A DNA stretch of 44,633 nt, taken from the NCBI GenBank assembly GCA_913056195.1, contig CAJXMF010000017.1, forward strand, positions 1 through 44,633, given 5' to 3'. The notes under the pieces were generated by a model. It was not told the DNA's origin. It saw only the letters and a program-made list of their open reading frames with translations, and did not search any database. A program made the position numbers and the translations under genes. Origin of the DNA: an uncultured Methylococcaceae bacterium. Its GTDB lineage: Bacteria; Pseudomonadota; Gammaproteobacteria; Methylococcales; Methylomonadaceae. Below, piece by piece: positions 1-7,580 of the stretch (the first letter of the stretch is position 1; each line of letters opens with the position of its first letter).

Positions 1-67
1 GGGCTGCCAGCCCGAACGCTATTCCCGCTGCCATCGCTATTGCTCCGGGGTCATTTGACAGTACCAT
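1..67 (-). CDS. ahaK: A-type ATP synthase subunit K (proteolipid), 5' end only
   Basis: Only the first 22 codons are inside the window; the gene runs off the left edge. The translation begins MVLSNDPGAIAMAAGIAFGL, a glycine/alanine-rich first helix typical of the membrane rotor ring (c/K) subunit of archaeal ATP synthases. A strong Shine-Dalgarno (AAGGAGG) lies 7 bases before the ATG, inside the end of ahaI, and the ahaI stop is only 2 bases upstream, so the genes are translationally linked. The order H-I-K is the usual one in methanogen and ANME-type ATP synthase operons. The assignment rests on 22 residues plus context. Confidence 0.75.
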   Translation of the reverse strand, partial: MVLSNDPGAIAMAAGIAFGLAA

Positions 68-69
68 TT

Positions 70-2001
70 CTATGCCTCCTTTGTGTATTTTCTTCTATAT
101 CTCAGGGGATTGAACTTCTCCCCCCCGCCTATGTAGAACTTCGAGAAGAATTCCACATAATGCAACCTTAATGTCTGAATAACCGGCCCCAGGATTCCCA
201 GAGCCAGGTTCAGTGAATGCCCTGCAATCAGGACAAGTATACCGATTGCCACACCTATCCCGCCCCCTTCTATGGCAGGCATCGCCATATTCTCATTAAA
301 GGCCATTGCTATTCCAACAGATGAGAGCCCTATCGCATATATTCTTGTGTAAGAGAGGAGATTGCTGGCCAGTCCGGGAAGCTCCAGCACACTGTTAATC
401 CCCTCCACCATGTATGTCATGACAAGCCCTATGACGAGCAGGATTATGCCTGCGAGGATGGGGGGACTTGTGAAGGAAAGGCCTGTTCCGTGCATCAGTG
501 AAGGAAGTGCGGCAAAGGAGAAGATAACGAAGCCGACAAGTACAAAGAGCCATCCACCCTTTTCCAGAACCGCCTCTTTAATCCCGTGCTCCGCCTTAAC
601 CGTGAAAAAGCCGAGCACATAACCGATGAACAGATGGGCAATTCCAATATAGATGCATAGAAGGAGCATTGCACCCACAACCTCGGGGCTTGCCCTGTGC
701 ACAGGGAATTCTATACCCATTATGGAGAACTCAAAGTGGTGCCCCAGAACCTCAAAGCCGAAGAACTCGTCGAACAGGAAGCCGAAGATTATGGTTGAAA
801 TCCCGGAGTAGAAGAGAATTTTTGTAAGCCCGGGCGCACCCCCTCCCATACCAAGAACCTTCATAAGCTTCGTAAAGGCACCAGATAGGACGAGCGCAAG
901 GATTGCGATTCCGTAGCCCATATCCCCCAGCATGAGTCCGTAGAATAAAGGGAATGTAAAGAACATAAGAAATGTGGGGTCAACCTCATCGTACTTCGGG
1001 AGAGAGAACATCTCAATGAGCATCTGCATCGGACGGGCTGGCTTTGGAACTCTCTGTCTGGTTGGGGGCTCTTCTTTATCCTTTTCCCACTCCAGTTCAA
1101 TCATCTCCACCACCTCGCTCTCTATACTGTTGATATCGCTCTGAAGACTCTTTAGGGAGGCTGCTGGTACCCAGGCGTCAACCACAAAAGAGTGATGGGC
1201 CGTTCCGAATCTCAGGGGGGTCTCGGCCATGTTCGCTTCAATGCTGAGCTCTTCCAGTGAGGCCGCAACAAAGAGGCCATGCCTCTTCCTCAGGGTATCT
1301 ATTCGTGTGTTTATCCCCTCAAGTCGCTCCTCAAGGTCGCTTATCTCCGAATTGATTCGGCTTATGGCTGTTGACGGCCTTTCGCTCACTTCCGGCACAG
1401 CAACCTCGGAAAATCCAGACTTTGAGAGTATTTCTGCGGCCGCTTTTTCTGCTTTTTTGTCAATAAAGAGGACCATGACATCCCCTTTGATAATATCATA
1501 ATCAACGCCCAGAGCTGAAATATCCTGTTTCGGGTCCGACTTCACACGACCGACAAAGACGGCAAGCGAATCATACCCTCTGAGAAGTGAAAGTGGGAGG
1601 TCTATATTCTGCAGTGGATAGAGGGATAAGAGTTCTCCCTTCTTCTCGGCCAGAAGCTCCTGCACCCTCTTTTTCGCGTGGGCCTCCGAACTTATCTCAA
1701 GCTCCAGATCCGTAATACCCGCCTCGATTTGGGTCTGAATCTTTCTGACCGGAAGCTTTTCCTTTACCTCAATCTCTTTCTCATTCAGGTCAAGGTTCTG
1801 GGAGATACTCCTCATCTTCAGAAGTCGGCTGGACGCCTCTTCGGCCTCTGGTAGGGGATTTCCGATCTCGAAAATATCATCTGTTTCTCTGTAATCAATA
1901 ATGTGAAAGGAGCCTGTGCGGTAGAGGAAATTAACCGTATCCGGCAGAGCCTCCATCGTGCCAAGAAGGAGCACGCGCTTCATCCTTTCTGCTTTAAACA
2001 T
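70..2001 (-). CDS. ahaI: A-type ATP synthase subunit I (stator, a-subunit homologue)
   Basis: The 643-residue protein is the usual length for archaeal AtpI/NtpI. Residues 1 to about 340 are a charged, partly coiled-coil cytoplasmic stator arm. From about residue 350 there are seven or eight membrane segments. The block LLSYTRIYAIGLSS near residue 570 carries the arginine family members use at the proton or sodium half-channel. It forms the ion path against the K-subunit ring and anchors the peripheral stalk. The start (MFKAER) is supported by GAGGG a few bases upstream and by an 8-base overlap with the end of ahaH. The next gene, ahaK, begins 2 bases after the stop. Codon and residue use look archaeal, unlike everything right of 2.7 kb. 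Confidence 0.93.
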   Translation of the reverse strand: MFKAERMKRVLLLGTMEALPDTVNFLYRTGSFHIIDYRETDDIFEIGNPLPEAEEASSRLLKMRSISQNLDLNEKEIEVKEKLPVRKIQTQIEAGITDLELEISSEAHAKKRVQELLAEKKGELLSLYPLQNIDLPLSLLRGYDSLAVFVGRVKSDPKQDISALGVDYDIIKGDVMVLFIDKKAEKAAAEILSKSGFSEVAVPEVSERPSTAISRINSEISDLEERLEGINTRIDTLRKRHGLFVAASLEELSIEANMAETPLRFGTAHHSFVVDAWVPAASLKSLQSDINSIESEVVEMIELEWEKDKEEPPTRQRVPKPARPMQMLIEMFSLPKYDEVDPTFLMFFTFPLFYGLMLGDMGYGIAILALVLSGAFTKLMKVLGMGGGAPGLTKILFYSGISTIIFGFLFDEFFGFEVLGHHFEFSIMGIEFPVHRASPEVVGAMLLLCIYIGIAHLFIGYVLGFFTVKAEHGIKEAVLEKGGWLFVLVGFVIFSFAALPSLMHGTGLSFTSPPILAGIILLVIGLVMTYMVEGINSVLELPGLASNLLSYTRIYAIGLSSVGIAMAFNENMAMPAIEGGGIGVAIGILVLIAGHSLNLALGILGPVIQTLRLHYVEFFSKFYIGGGEKFNPLRYRRKYTKEA

Positions 2002-2320
2002 CGTATTCCCTCATGAATATATCGGTAACCATCTCTATAACCCGGGATTTCCCTGCATCTGCCTCCTTTTTCTGCTTTTCTGCCAGCCTGTCCGCCTCAG
2101 CAAGTCTGGCAGCCCTTTTTTGTTCCTCAGATGTTCGTACTTTGTCGATGGCAGCCTTCAGCATCTCACGGCCTTCTTTTTCTGCAGATTCGACGATAGA
2201 TGCCGCCTCCCGTGCGCCCTTTTCTTTAATGGCTGCGGCCTGCTTTTCGGCCTTTTCCCGTCTGGTCCGCGCCTCGGACTCGGCTGCCTTTATCTTCATG
2301 AGTACTGTCTCTCTTTCCAT
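1994..2320 (-). CDS. ahaH: A-type ATP synthase subunit H (peripheral stalk)
   Basis: This is a 108-residue, almost entirely charged protein rich in Ala, Glu, Lys and Arg, predicted as one long coiled coil (about residues 8 to 95). The pattern KAAESEARTRREKAEKQA matches the H/G peripheral-stalk subunit of archaeal and V-type ATPases, which pairs with subunit E to brace the A1 head against the membrane. It is the first gene of the operon and overlaps ahaI by 8 bases (ATGTTTAA). A TATA-like box lies about 27 bases before the start, so the transcript may have a very short leader. An internal ATG at codon 8 is possible, but the full start matches family length. Confidence 0.88.
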   Translation of the reverse strand: MERETVLMKIKAAESEARTRREKAEKQAAAIKEKGAREAASIVESAEKEGREMLKAAIDKVRTSEEQKRAARLAEADRLAEKQKKEADAGKSRVIEMVTDIFMREYDV

Positions 2321-2345
2321 TGTCTCAGGTGATGTAAAACTATGG

Positions 2346-2358
2346 AGTATAAAAAAAT
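2346..2358 (-). promoter_or_regulatory. Putative archaeal TATA box for the aha operon
   Basis: On the minus strand this reads as a T-run ending in TTATAC, about 27-30 bases before the ahaH ATG. Archaeal TATA boxes sit about 25 bases upstream of the transcription start, so transcription would begin within a few bases of the start codon. Inferred from sequence only. Confidence 0.4.
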
Positions 2359-2443
2359 TACCTTACGACGGTTAACGAATTAAAAGGAGCTATCTGCCGC
2401 TTATGGCAAAAAATTACACTTGTGTTCAACAGAGACTTGCAGA

Positions 2444-2460
2444 GCGAAAGCAATATATAC
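2444..2460 (+). promoter_or_regulatory. Putative archaeal BRE/TATA promoter of alba
   Basis: A purine-rich stretch (GCGAAAG) runs directly into CAATATATAC, resembling a BRE plus TATA box. It lies about 50 bases before the alba start codon, which gives a leader of roughly 25 bases. It shares the 183-base divergent region with the aha promoter. Confidence 0.4.
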
Positions 2461-2509
2461 CAGAACCTGAATTGCCATCTCCCCAAAAACTACAAGCGAG
2501 GTAATGAAC

Positions 2510-2716
2510 ATGACAGATGAGAAGACAGATGAGAACATAATATACATCGGAAAGAAACCGACAATGAACTATGTGCTTGCAGTGGTAACACAGCTCAACA
2601 GCGAGTCAGACGAGATTGTCATAAAGGCCAGGGGAAGGTCCATAAGTCGGGCCGTAGATGTGGCTGAGATTGTGAAGAGGAAGTTCGTGAATGGCCTTAA
2701 CCAGTCTGTAACCTAA
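2510..2716 (+). CDS. alba: DNA/RNA-binding chromatin protein Alba, 3' end lost at a chimeric joint
   Basis: The start [20 protein letters not shown] and the later block [20 protein letters not shown] are diagnostic of Alba (Sso10b). Alba is a small dimeric archaeal protein that coats DNA and RNA through the lysines of the GKKP loop. Complete family members have about 90 residues. Here the recognisable protein ends after VNGL (about residue 63); the last few codons and the stop (NQSVT, stop) come from the bacterial rlmD read backwards. An ATG six bases upstream (2504) is also in frame, but the GAGG ribosome site is only 2 bases from it and 8 from the ATG at 2510, so 2510 is preferred. The missing strand would normally complete the Alba fold. 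Confidence 0.9.
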   Translation: MTDEKTDENIIYIGKKPTMNYVLAVVTQLNSESDEIVIKARGRSISRAVDVAEIVKRKFVNGLNQSVT

Positions 2717-3964
2717 TTCATTGACCAGAATACCGGCGTCACGCGCGAGGGTAGACGGATTACAAGACACATAGACAATCCGTTCGGGCTGCCAATAGTT
2801 GATATTGGGTAACACTTCAGAGGCACCGGCGCGCGACGGGTCAAGCAAGATTTTATTAAACCTTTTTTTCGCCCAGTCATAATCACGGACGTCTTTACTC
2901 AAATCAGCTACATGAAATTCGACATTATCCAACTGATTCAAACGGGCATTTTCACGCGCATGTTTCACCAGCGGCAAATCACCTTCTACGCCGGTCACAG
3001 AACCGGCCTTGGTTGCCAGTGGCAAAGTAAAGTTACCCAGGCCGCAAAATAAATCCAGCACCAAGTCCGTTTCGTTTAATTCCAGCGCCTCGATCGCCCG
3101 CGTCACCATTTTGCGGTTAATGGCATAATTGACCTGGGTAAACATGGCGGGTCGAAATTTAAACCGAATACCGTGCTCGGGCAGTGCATAATCGGGCATG
3201 ACTTCCGCCTCACCCGGCAAGGGTCGAATCGTGTCAGGGCCTTTCGATTGTAAACAAATCACAATATCGTGTTCGCGTTCAAACGCAGCCATCACGGCAA
3301 TATCGTCCGCCGTTGGCGCTTCCAATACCCGAAAAGCCAGCACGCAGTCGTTTTCACCAATGGCCACTTCAATTTGCGGAATTTTATCGTTAATGCTGAG
3401 CTTGCCGATCATTGCGGATAAATCCATCAGCTTTTCACCGACAATGGGATGCATGACCTTGCAGCTTTCGATTTCCGCCAGAAATGGATTGCGACGCTCC
3501 CGGAATCCAACTAACACGCGCCCTTTCTTGGCCACATACTTCACCCCCATACGGGCTTTGCGACGATACCCCCAATGCGGGCCGGTCAAAGGCTCCCAGA
3601 TTTGCGGAATATCGACTTTACCCAGCCGGGCAAACTGCTCCTCAAGCACATTCTGTTTAAACTGAATTTGCACCGCATCATCGACATGCTGAAAACTACA
3701 GCCACCACAAACCCCAAAATGCGAACATTCCGGGTCTACGCGATGTTCTGAACCCGAAATCAACTTATGCACCTTGCCTTCAGCGTAATCACGTCGGCTA
3801 TCGGTATAGATAAATTCCAGCTTTTCACCCGGCAAGGCTTCATCAATAAACACCACTTTACCGTCAACATGCGCCACACCACGGCCATCATGTGATAAGG
3901 ATTCTATGCTGACGACGACCGGCTGTTCGGGCAGTTTTTTCTTTTTAAAGCGACGTCGTGCCAT
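2606..3964 (-). CDS. rlmD: 23S rRNA (uracil-1939-C5)-methyltransferase RlmD, C-terminus replaced at the joint
   Basis: RlmD (RumA) methylates U1939 of 23S rRNA using S-adenosylmethionine. Visible are an N-terminal TRAM domain (about residues 15-75), the iron-sulfur cysteines in [12 protein letters not shown] with a further cysteine at ESCKVM, the SAM-binding motif [14 protein letters not shown], and the catalytic cysteine in VSCNPST. About 424 residues are native. The true protein should end some 17 residues beyond GYRLVKA; instead the frame runs 28 residues ([10 protein letters not shown] onward) into antisense Alba DNA before a stop. The start chosen is MARRRFKKK: it overlaps the stop of the ydbL-like gene by one base (TAATG). 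An in-frame upstream extension lies entirely inside that gene and is not family-like. Confidence 0.93.
   Translation of the reverse strand: MARRRFKKKKLPEQPVVVSIESLSHDGRGVAHVDGKVVFIDEALPGEKLEFIYTDSRRDYAEGKVHKLISGSEHRVDPECSHFGVCGGCSFQHVDDAVQIQFKQNVLEEQFARLGKVDIPQIWEPLTGPHWGYRRKARMGVKYVAKKGRVLVGFRERRNPFLAEIESCKVMHPIVGEKLMDLSAMIGKLSINDKIPQIEVAIGENDCVLAFRVLEAPTADDIAVMAAFEREHDIVICLQSKGPDTIRPLPGEAEVMPDYALPEHGIRFKFRPAMFTQVNYAINRKMVTRAIEALELNETDLVLDLFCGLGNFTLPLATKAGSVTGVEGDLPLVKHARENARLNQLDNVEFHVADLSKDVRDYDWAKKRFNKILLDPSRAGASEVLPNINYWQPERIVYVSCNPSTLARDAGILVNELGYRLVKAIHELPLHNLSHIYGPTYGPSPGLYDNLV
2693..2702. other. Junction between archaeal and gammaproteobacterial DNA
   Basis: To the left, the plus strand encodes Alba up to VNGL. 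To the right, the minus strand encodes RlmD up to GYRLVKA, where family members continue with a glycine and a conserved C-terminal segment. Both readings fit the short segment GGCCTTAACC and neither continues past it. Both genes are broken at the same point with no insertion sequence, attachment site or tRNA. A misassembly or chimeric clone is more likely than a natural transfer. Confidence 0.85.
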
Positions 3965-4566
3965 TATTTCTGCACCCACTGACCGTTTGAGCGTTGATAC
4001 CACCATCCTGAATGCGCATGACTGATCCAGCGTTTGGCGAAGGTCTGCTGAATCTGGCGCGTCCATTCTGGATGGCCGTTGGCATTGGCGATGGCTTGAT
4101 AGAGTTGCTGGCGATCATTGTTTTCCGCAGCCACCAGTTTATTGACGCGGTTACGCTGACTCAGCGGCACTACAGGCCGAGTGACCAAATAACCATCGTT
4201 CTTGATAGCGATCCAACCCCGATCATACGCCTGTTTCAGGCTTGGAAAGCGTTGCTGCATTCTCGCTTCAATACGACGAATATCCGGACTGTTAATATCC
4301 AGATTGGCCGCCGCCTGTACCGGCTTAATCAAAAAATCAAGACCATAGCCCACCCAGTGCAAGACCGTGTTATGCCAGTATTCCGGTGTTGATCGTGATT
4401 GTGGTGAAGTTTCCGGGCTTTGTTTTGTTTCCGGTTTACCGCCATTCTGCTGAATATCCTGAATAATCTGATCGGCCGCCTTTTCGGCTGCGGCGGCAGG
4501 AAAATAAATATTGATGGTGACACAGGCGGTTAAAAACAAACCTGCGATAAAGCTTAATGATTTCAT
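3964..4566 (-). CDS. YdbL/DUF1318-family lipoprotein with a YnbE-like N-terminus
   Basis: This 200-residue protein starts with a short signal peptide ending in a lipobox, LTAC, so the mature N-terminus would be a lipidated cysteine. Next comes VTINIYFPAAAAEKAADQ, a low-complexity Pro/Ser/Gln linker (about 40-65), then a C-terminal domain with KQAYDRGWIAIKNDGYL and the ending SNGQWVQK, characteristic of YdbL. In E. coli, ydbH, ynbE and ydbL are adjacent. YdbH bridges the envelope for phospholipid transport, YnbE is a small outer-membrane lipoprotein partner and YdbL a modulator. There is no separate ynbE here (only 43 bases separate this gene from the ydbH homologue), and the lipidated N-terminus resembles YnbE. 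The fusion interpretation is inference; membership of DUF1318 is clear. Confidence 0.82.
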   Translation of the reverse strand: MKSLSFIAGLFLTACVTINIYFPAAAAEKAADQIIQDIQQNGGKPETKQSPETSPQSRSTPEYWHNTVLHWVGYGLDFLIKPVQAAANLDINSPDIRRIEARMQQRFPSLKQAYDRGWIAIKNDGYLVTRPVVPLSQRNRVNKLVAAENNDRQQLYQAIANANGHPEWTRQIQQTFAKRWISHAHSGWWYQRSNGQWVQK

Positions 4567-4609
4567 AGCGTATCCGTTTTAAGTCAAAAATAATGGAGGG
4601 CTTATTGGC

Positions 4610-6625
4610 TTATTTCACCACAACATCGCCTTTAGCATTGATGCGTTTTAAGCGTTGAATCAACACATCCCAATCCAGGCGGGGATTATAGCCGATTACA
4701 TCAATTCTGGGCAGACCGCCGCCTTTGATTAGGTAATAGCCGTTTTTCGCTGCCGCAACCCCCATCATCTGACAGACGCCATCATGTAAATAACAGCCAA
4801 AGCCCAATTTGTCATACGAAAAGGTATCAAAAAAGCGCAAAAAACCGCGGGAAATTACATCGGCCGCCCCCCCGCCCCCGATACTGGCAATGTTCTCGAC
4901 GGCTTTTTGGCTGATTCTATGCCGGGAATTATCGTCATCCGGCGTTCCTAACCAAGCATAAAAGCTTACCGGCTTCCAGTTTTCAAGATAGAGATTATGT
5001 ACAAAGCCGGATAAGCGCCCTTCAATTTTTCCGATCTTGAACTTTTGCGTAATTTGCCTTAAATCCAGATTTTTAAACTTAATATCGGCATATAAACGGG
5101 GATCAAAACTGAACAGGCCGGAGGAAGACAGTTTTTTGATAACAATTTCACCCCCGAAGACTTGAACAGCCAACTGTCCATCCAGGTGCAAGGTTTTATT
5201 TTGATACTTAACCGCCGGGATATAACCACTGATCGTCCCGGACAGCGGTATTTTCCAACCCAGGTCATCGCCCAATTTTTGCAGCGAAAGCTTATCCAGG
5301 CGACCTTCAAAAAACACATTCGTGTCATCGTTTTTTACACCCTGAACGCTGAATTGTTTAATCGAAAACACGCCATCAAGCATTTTCAAATCGACCGCTT
5401 TAACTAATGCCACCTGCTTGTCAACCAGCTTAAAATCCAGTCGGCCGGGTTCGATTGGAATTTTTTTAACCTGCAACCGACGCCATTGAATAAAGGAGGA
5501 TTTAACCGGTTCGTGTTTCTGCCAATGCAACTGGCCGATGATCTGTTGCCCCTGAACATGATTTCCCGGCTGCGCCAAATCAAGCTGTTTTAAATCAACA
5601 TACATGGATTGAAGCTGCTTGTGATTCAGCGTTAAATCGGCTGCCAGCTGCCCGTCCAGACTCAAGTCAGAGGCCGCCGTGCCTTCAAGAAACGGTTTCA
5701 GATACCAGTGTGCCGCGCGCTTTAAATTATCAATCGTCACCTGCAATTGGCTTCTCTGATCGGACGAAATCTGTCCTTGAACGGTCAAGACATCCCCTTG
5801 CTGCCATAACAGCTCGTTAATCGCCCACTGTCTGCCCGCTGTCGCATACTCACCCTGTAGTGACAGCGTTAACGCCTGTTGTGGCGAAAAGTCCAGATAA
5901 ACCGGATCAAAAAATACGGCTCCGGCATCCATCCGCGCCTGCCCTTGCCCATACCAGGTGGAACGCTTTCGCCGCGCCGAAAACCGTATCGCTACGGACG
6001 TGTTCTCGGTCAGCAATTTATCATCTGCAGCGTGCAGATTAAGCTGGCGCACACTGCCGCTCAGTTGTATGTTCTGGAGCTGTTGTTGATCGCCGCGGAC
6101 AACAGCATTAAACGCCACTTTACCGGTGACAGACTGAATTGCGGGCTGTTTGAGTATTTTCTGAAAATTTTGTAAGGCTAGAGCATGGCCTTTAATGACG
6201 GCTTTCCAATGCCATAGCTTTTCTTCTATCCTGATATCGACTTCACCGCCAAACAGCTTGAAATGCCTGATGTCCAACACCCCGCCTTGCTTATCGGCAC
6301 GCAGGAAAAATTCAAAAGCAGGTGATGCCAGACGACTCGACGCAATGGTGCCTGTTCCATAACGACATGCCATTAACCCCGGCTGCATCACAAAATCCTG
6401 ACATTGAATGTGCAAGGCATGAATATCTTGAAAGATGGCGGGCAAATGCAGCATGCCTGTCTGTAATGTCAATTTTGGTGTTTTTGAGTCGAGCTGTGAC
6501 AGCGATAATGCCGCCTTTTCAATACGCCAATGCCGTTGCTCGATGTTATCGACAGACAACGTGATACGCTCAAATGCCCAAACCGGTGTTTGATAAAGCA
6601 ACATCAGCAAAGCAAAGCGCACCAT
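4610..6625 (-). CDS. ydbH: YdbH-like AsmA-family envelope (phospholipid-bridge) protein
   Basis: The 671-residue protein has an N-terminal signal or anchor (MVRFALLMLLYQTPVWA) and is otherwise beta-rich with repeating short hydrophobic strands, as in AsmA-like/YdbH bridge proteins that span the periplasm. The C-terminal part (LSGFVHNLYLENWKPVSFYA, later AAKNGYYLIKGGGLPRIDVI) matches the most conserved region of YdbH. E. coli YdbH is about 880 residues, so this is a shorter form. The start at 6625 was chosen because it yields the signal peptide; an in-frame ATG at 6682 is also possible, while a longer reading would overlap cysM. The neighbour downstream is the YdbL-like lipoprotein, which strongly supports the call. 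Confidence 0.78.
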   Translation of the reverse strand: MVRFALLMLLYQTPVWAFERITLSVDNIEQRHWRIEKAALSLSQLDSKTPKLTLQTGMLHLPAIFQDIHALHIQCQDFVMQPGLMACRYGTGTIASSRLASPAFEFFLRADKQGGVLDIRHFKLFGGEVDIRIEEKLWHWKAVIKGHALALQNFQKILKQPAIQSVTGKVAFNAVVRGDQQQLQNIQLSGSVRQLNLHAADDKLLTENTSVAIRFSARRKRSTWYGQGQARMDAGAVFFDPVYLDFSPQQALTLSLQGEYATAGRQWAINELLWQQGDVLTVQGQISSDQRSQLQVTIDNLKRAAHWYLKPFLEGTAASDLSLDGQLAADLTLNHKQLQSMYVDLKQLDLAQPGNHVQGQQIIGQLHWQKHEPVKSSFIQWRRLQVKKIPIEPGRLDFKLVDKQVALVKAVDLKMLDGVFSIKQFSVQGVKNDDTNVFFEGRLDKLSLQKLGDDLGWKIPLSGTISGYIPAVKYQNKTLHLDGQLAVQVFGGEIVIKKLSSSGLFSFDPRLYADIKFKNLDLRQITQKFKIGKIEGRLSGFVHNLYLENWKPVSFYAWLGTPDDDNSRHRISQKAVENIASIGGGGAADVISRGFLRFFDTFSYDKLGFGCYLHDGVCQMMGVAAAKNGYYLIKGGGLPRIDVIGYNPRLDWDVLIQRLKRINAKGDVVVK

Positions 6626-6689
6626 GCTGTTTCGCCATTTATTTGCCTTGCGTTGCGTGGTGACGGCAAGGCAAACAAACATGTCTGAG

Positions 6690-7580
6690 TTAAGAAAAAA
6701 CTCCGGTTGAAAGATAACGATCGCCGCGGTCGCAAATAATGGCAACAATCAATGCATTTTCAACCTCTTCGGACAGCTTTAATGCCGCATAAACCGCACC
6801 GCCTGACGATACGCCGGCAAAAATACCTTCTTTTTCGGCCAGGGCACGGGTCGTTTGTTCAGCAGATGGCTGATCGACTTCAATAATACGATCCACCCGT
6901 TTGGCATCGAATATTTTAGGTAAATAGTCCTGAGGCCAACGGCGAATACCCGGAATTTTAGACGCCCCTTCCGGCTGTACGCCAATCACCTGTACCGCCG
7001 AATTCTGCTCTTTCAGATAACGTGAGGTGCCCATGATCGTGCCGGTGGTGCCCATGGCGCTGACAAAATGCGTAATCCGGCCTTGTGTATCCCGCCAGAT
7101 TTCAGGCCCGGTGCCTTCATAATGCGCTCTGGGGTTATCAGGATTGGAAAATTGATCCAGAATCCGGCCTTTTCCAGCCGCCTGCATGTCCCGCGCCAGA
7201 TCAATGGCCCCCTCCATGCTTTTATCAGCCGGGGTCAGGATAATTTCAGCGCCATACGCTTTCATCGAAGCCATGCGTTCGGCACTCATATTATCCGGCA
7301 TAATCAAGGTCATTTGATAACCCTTGATGGCCGCCACCATCGCCAGGGCAATGCCGGTATTACCGCTGGTCGCTTCGATCAGACGATCACCCGGCTTGAT
7401 GTCACCCCGCAATTCAGCCTGTTTAATCATGCTCAAGGCGGGCCTGTCTTTGACCGAGCCGGCCGGATTATTGCCTTCCAGCTTCACTAAAATGGTATTG
7501 CCATTCGCTACCGTCAGACGCTGTAAGCGAACCAGGGGCGTGTTACCGACAAAGGCTTCAATGGTTGGAAAAGACATCAT
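6690..7580 (-). CDS. cysM: Cysteine synthase B (O-acetylserine sulfhydrylase, CysM type)
   Basis: A PLP-dependent enzyme of 296 residues that makes cysteine from O-acetylserine and sulfide or thiosulfate. It has the PLP lysine in [14 protein letters not shown] (about residue 43), the phosphate and substrate loop [10 protein letters not shown], and the B-type ending [15 protein letters not shown], which with the compact length favours CysM over CysK. The start overlaps the acnB stop by four bases (ATGA), so it is translationally coupled to aconitase; a second ATG follows immediately. Confidence 0.95.
   Translation of the reverse strand: MMSFPTIEAFVGNTPLVRLQRLTVANGNTILVKLEGNNPAGSVKDRPALSMIKQAELRGDIKPGDRLIEATSGNTGIALAMVAAIKGYQMTLIMPDNMSAERMASMKAYGAEIILTPADKSMEGAIDLARDMQAAGKGRILDQFSNPDNPRAHYEGTGPEIWRDTQGRITHFVSAMGTTGTIMGTSRYLKEQNSAVQVIGVQPEGASKIPGIRRWPQDYLPKIFDAKRVDRIIEVDQPSAEQTTRALAEKEGIFAGVSSGGAVYAALKLSEEVENALIVAIICDRGDRYLSTGVFS

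Noticed and set aside
2693-2716. Natural horizontal transfer or attachment site at the archaeal/bacterial joint
   Set aside because: No tRNA, integrase, direct repeat or insertion sequence is present, and both housekeeping genes are broken; chimeric assembly is simpler.
3965-4066. Upstream extension of rlmD (34 extra residues)
   Set aside because: It lies wholly inside the ydbL-like gene in another frame and the extra residues are not family-like; MARRRFKKK with its TAATG overlap is the natural start.
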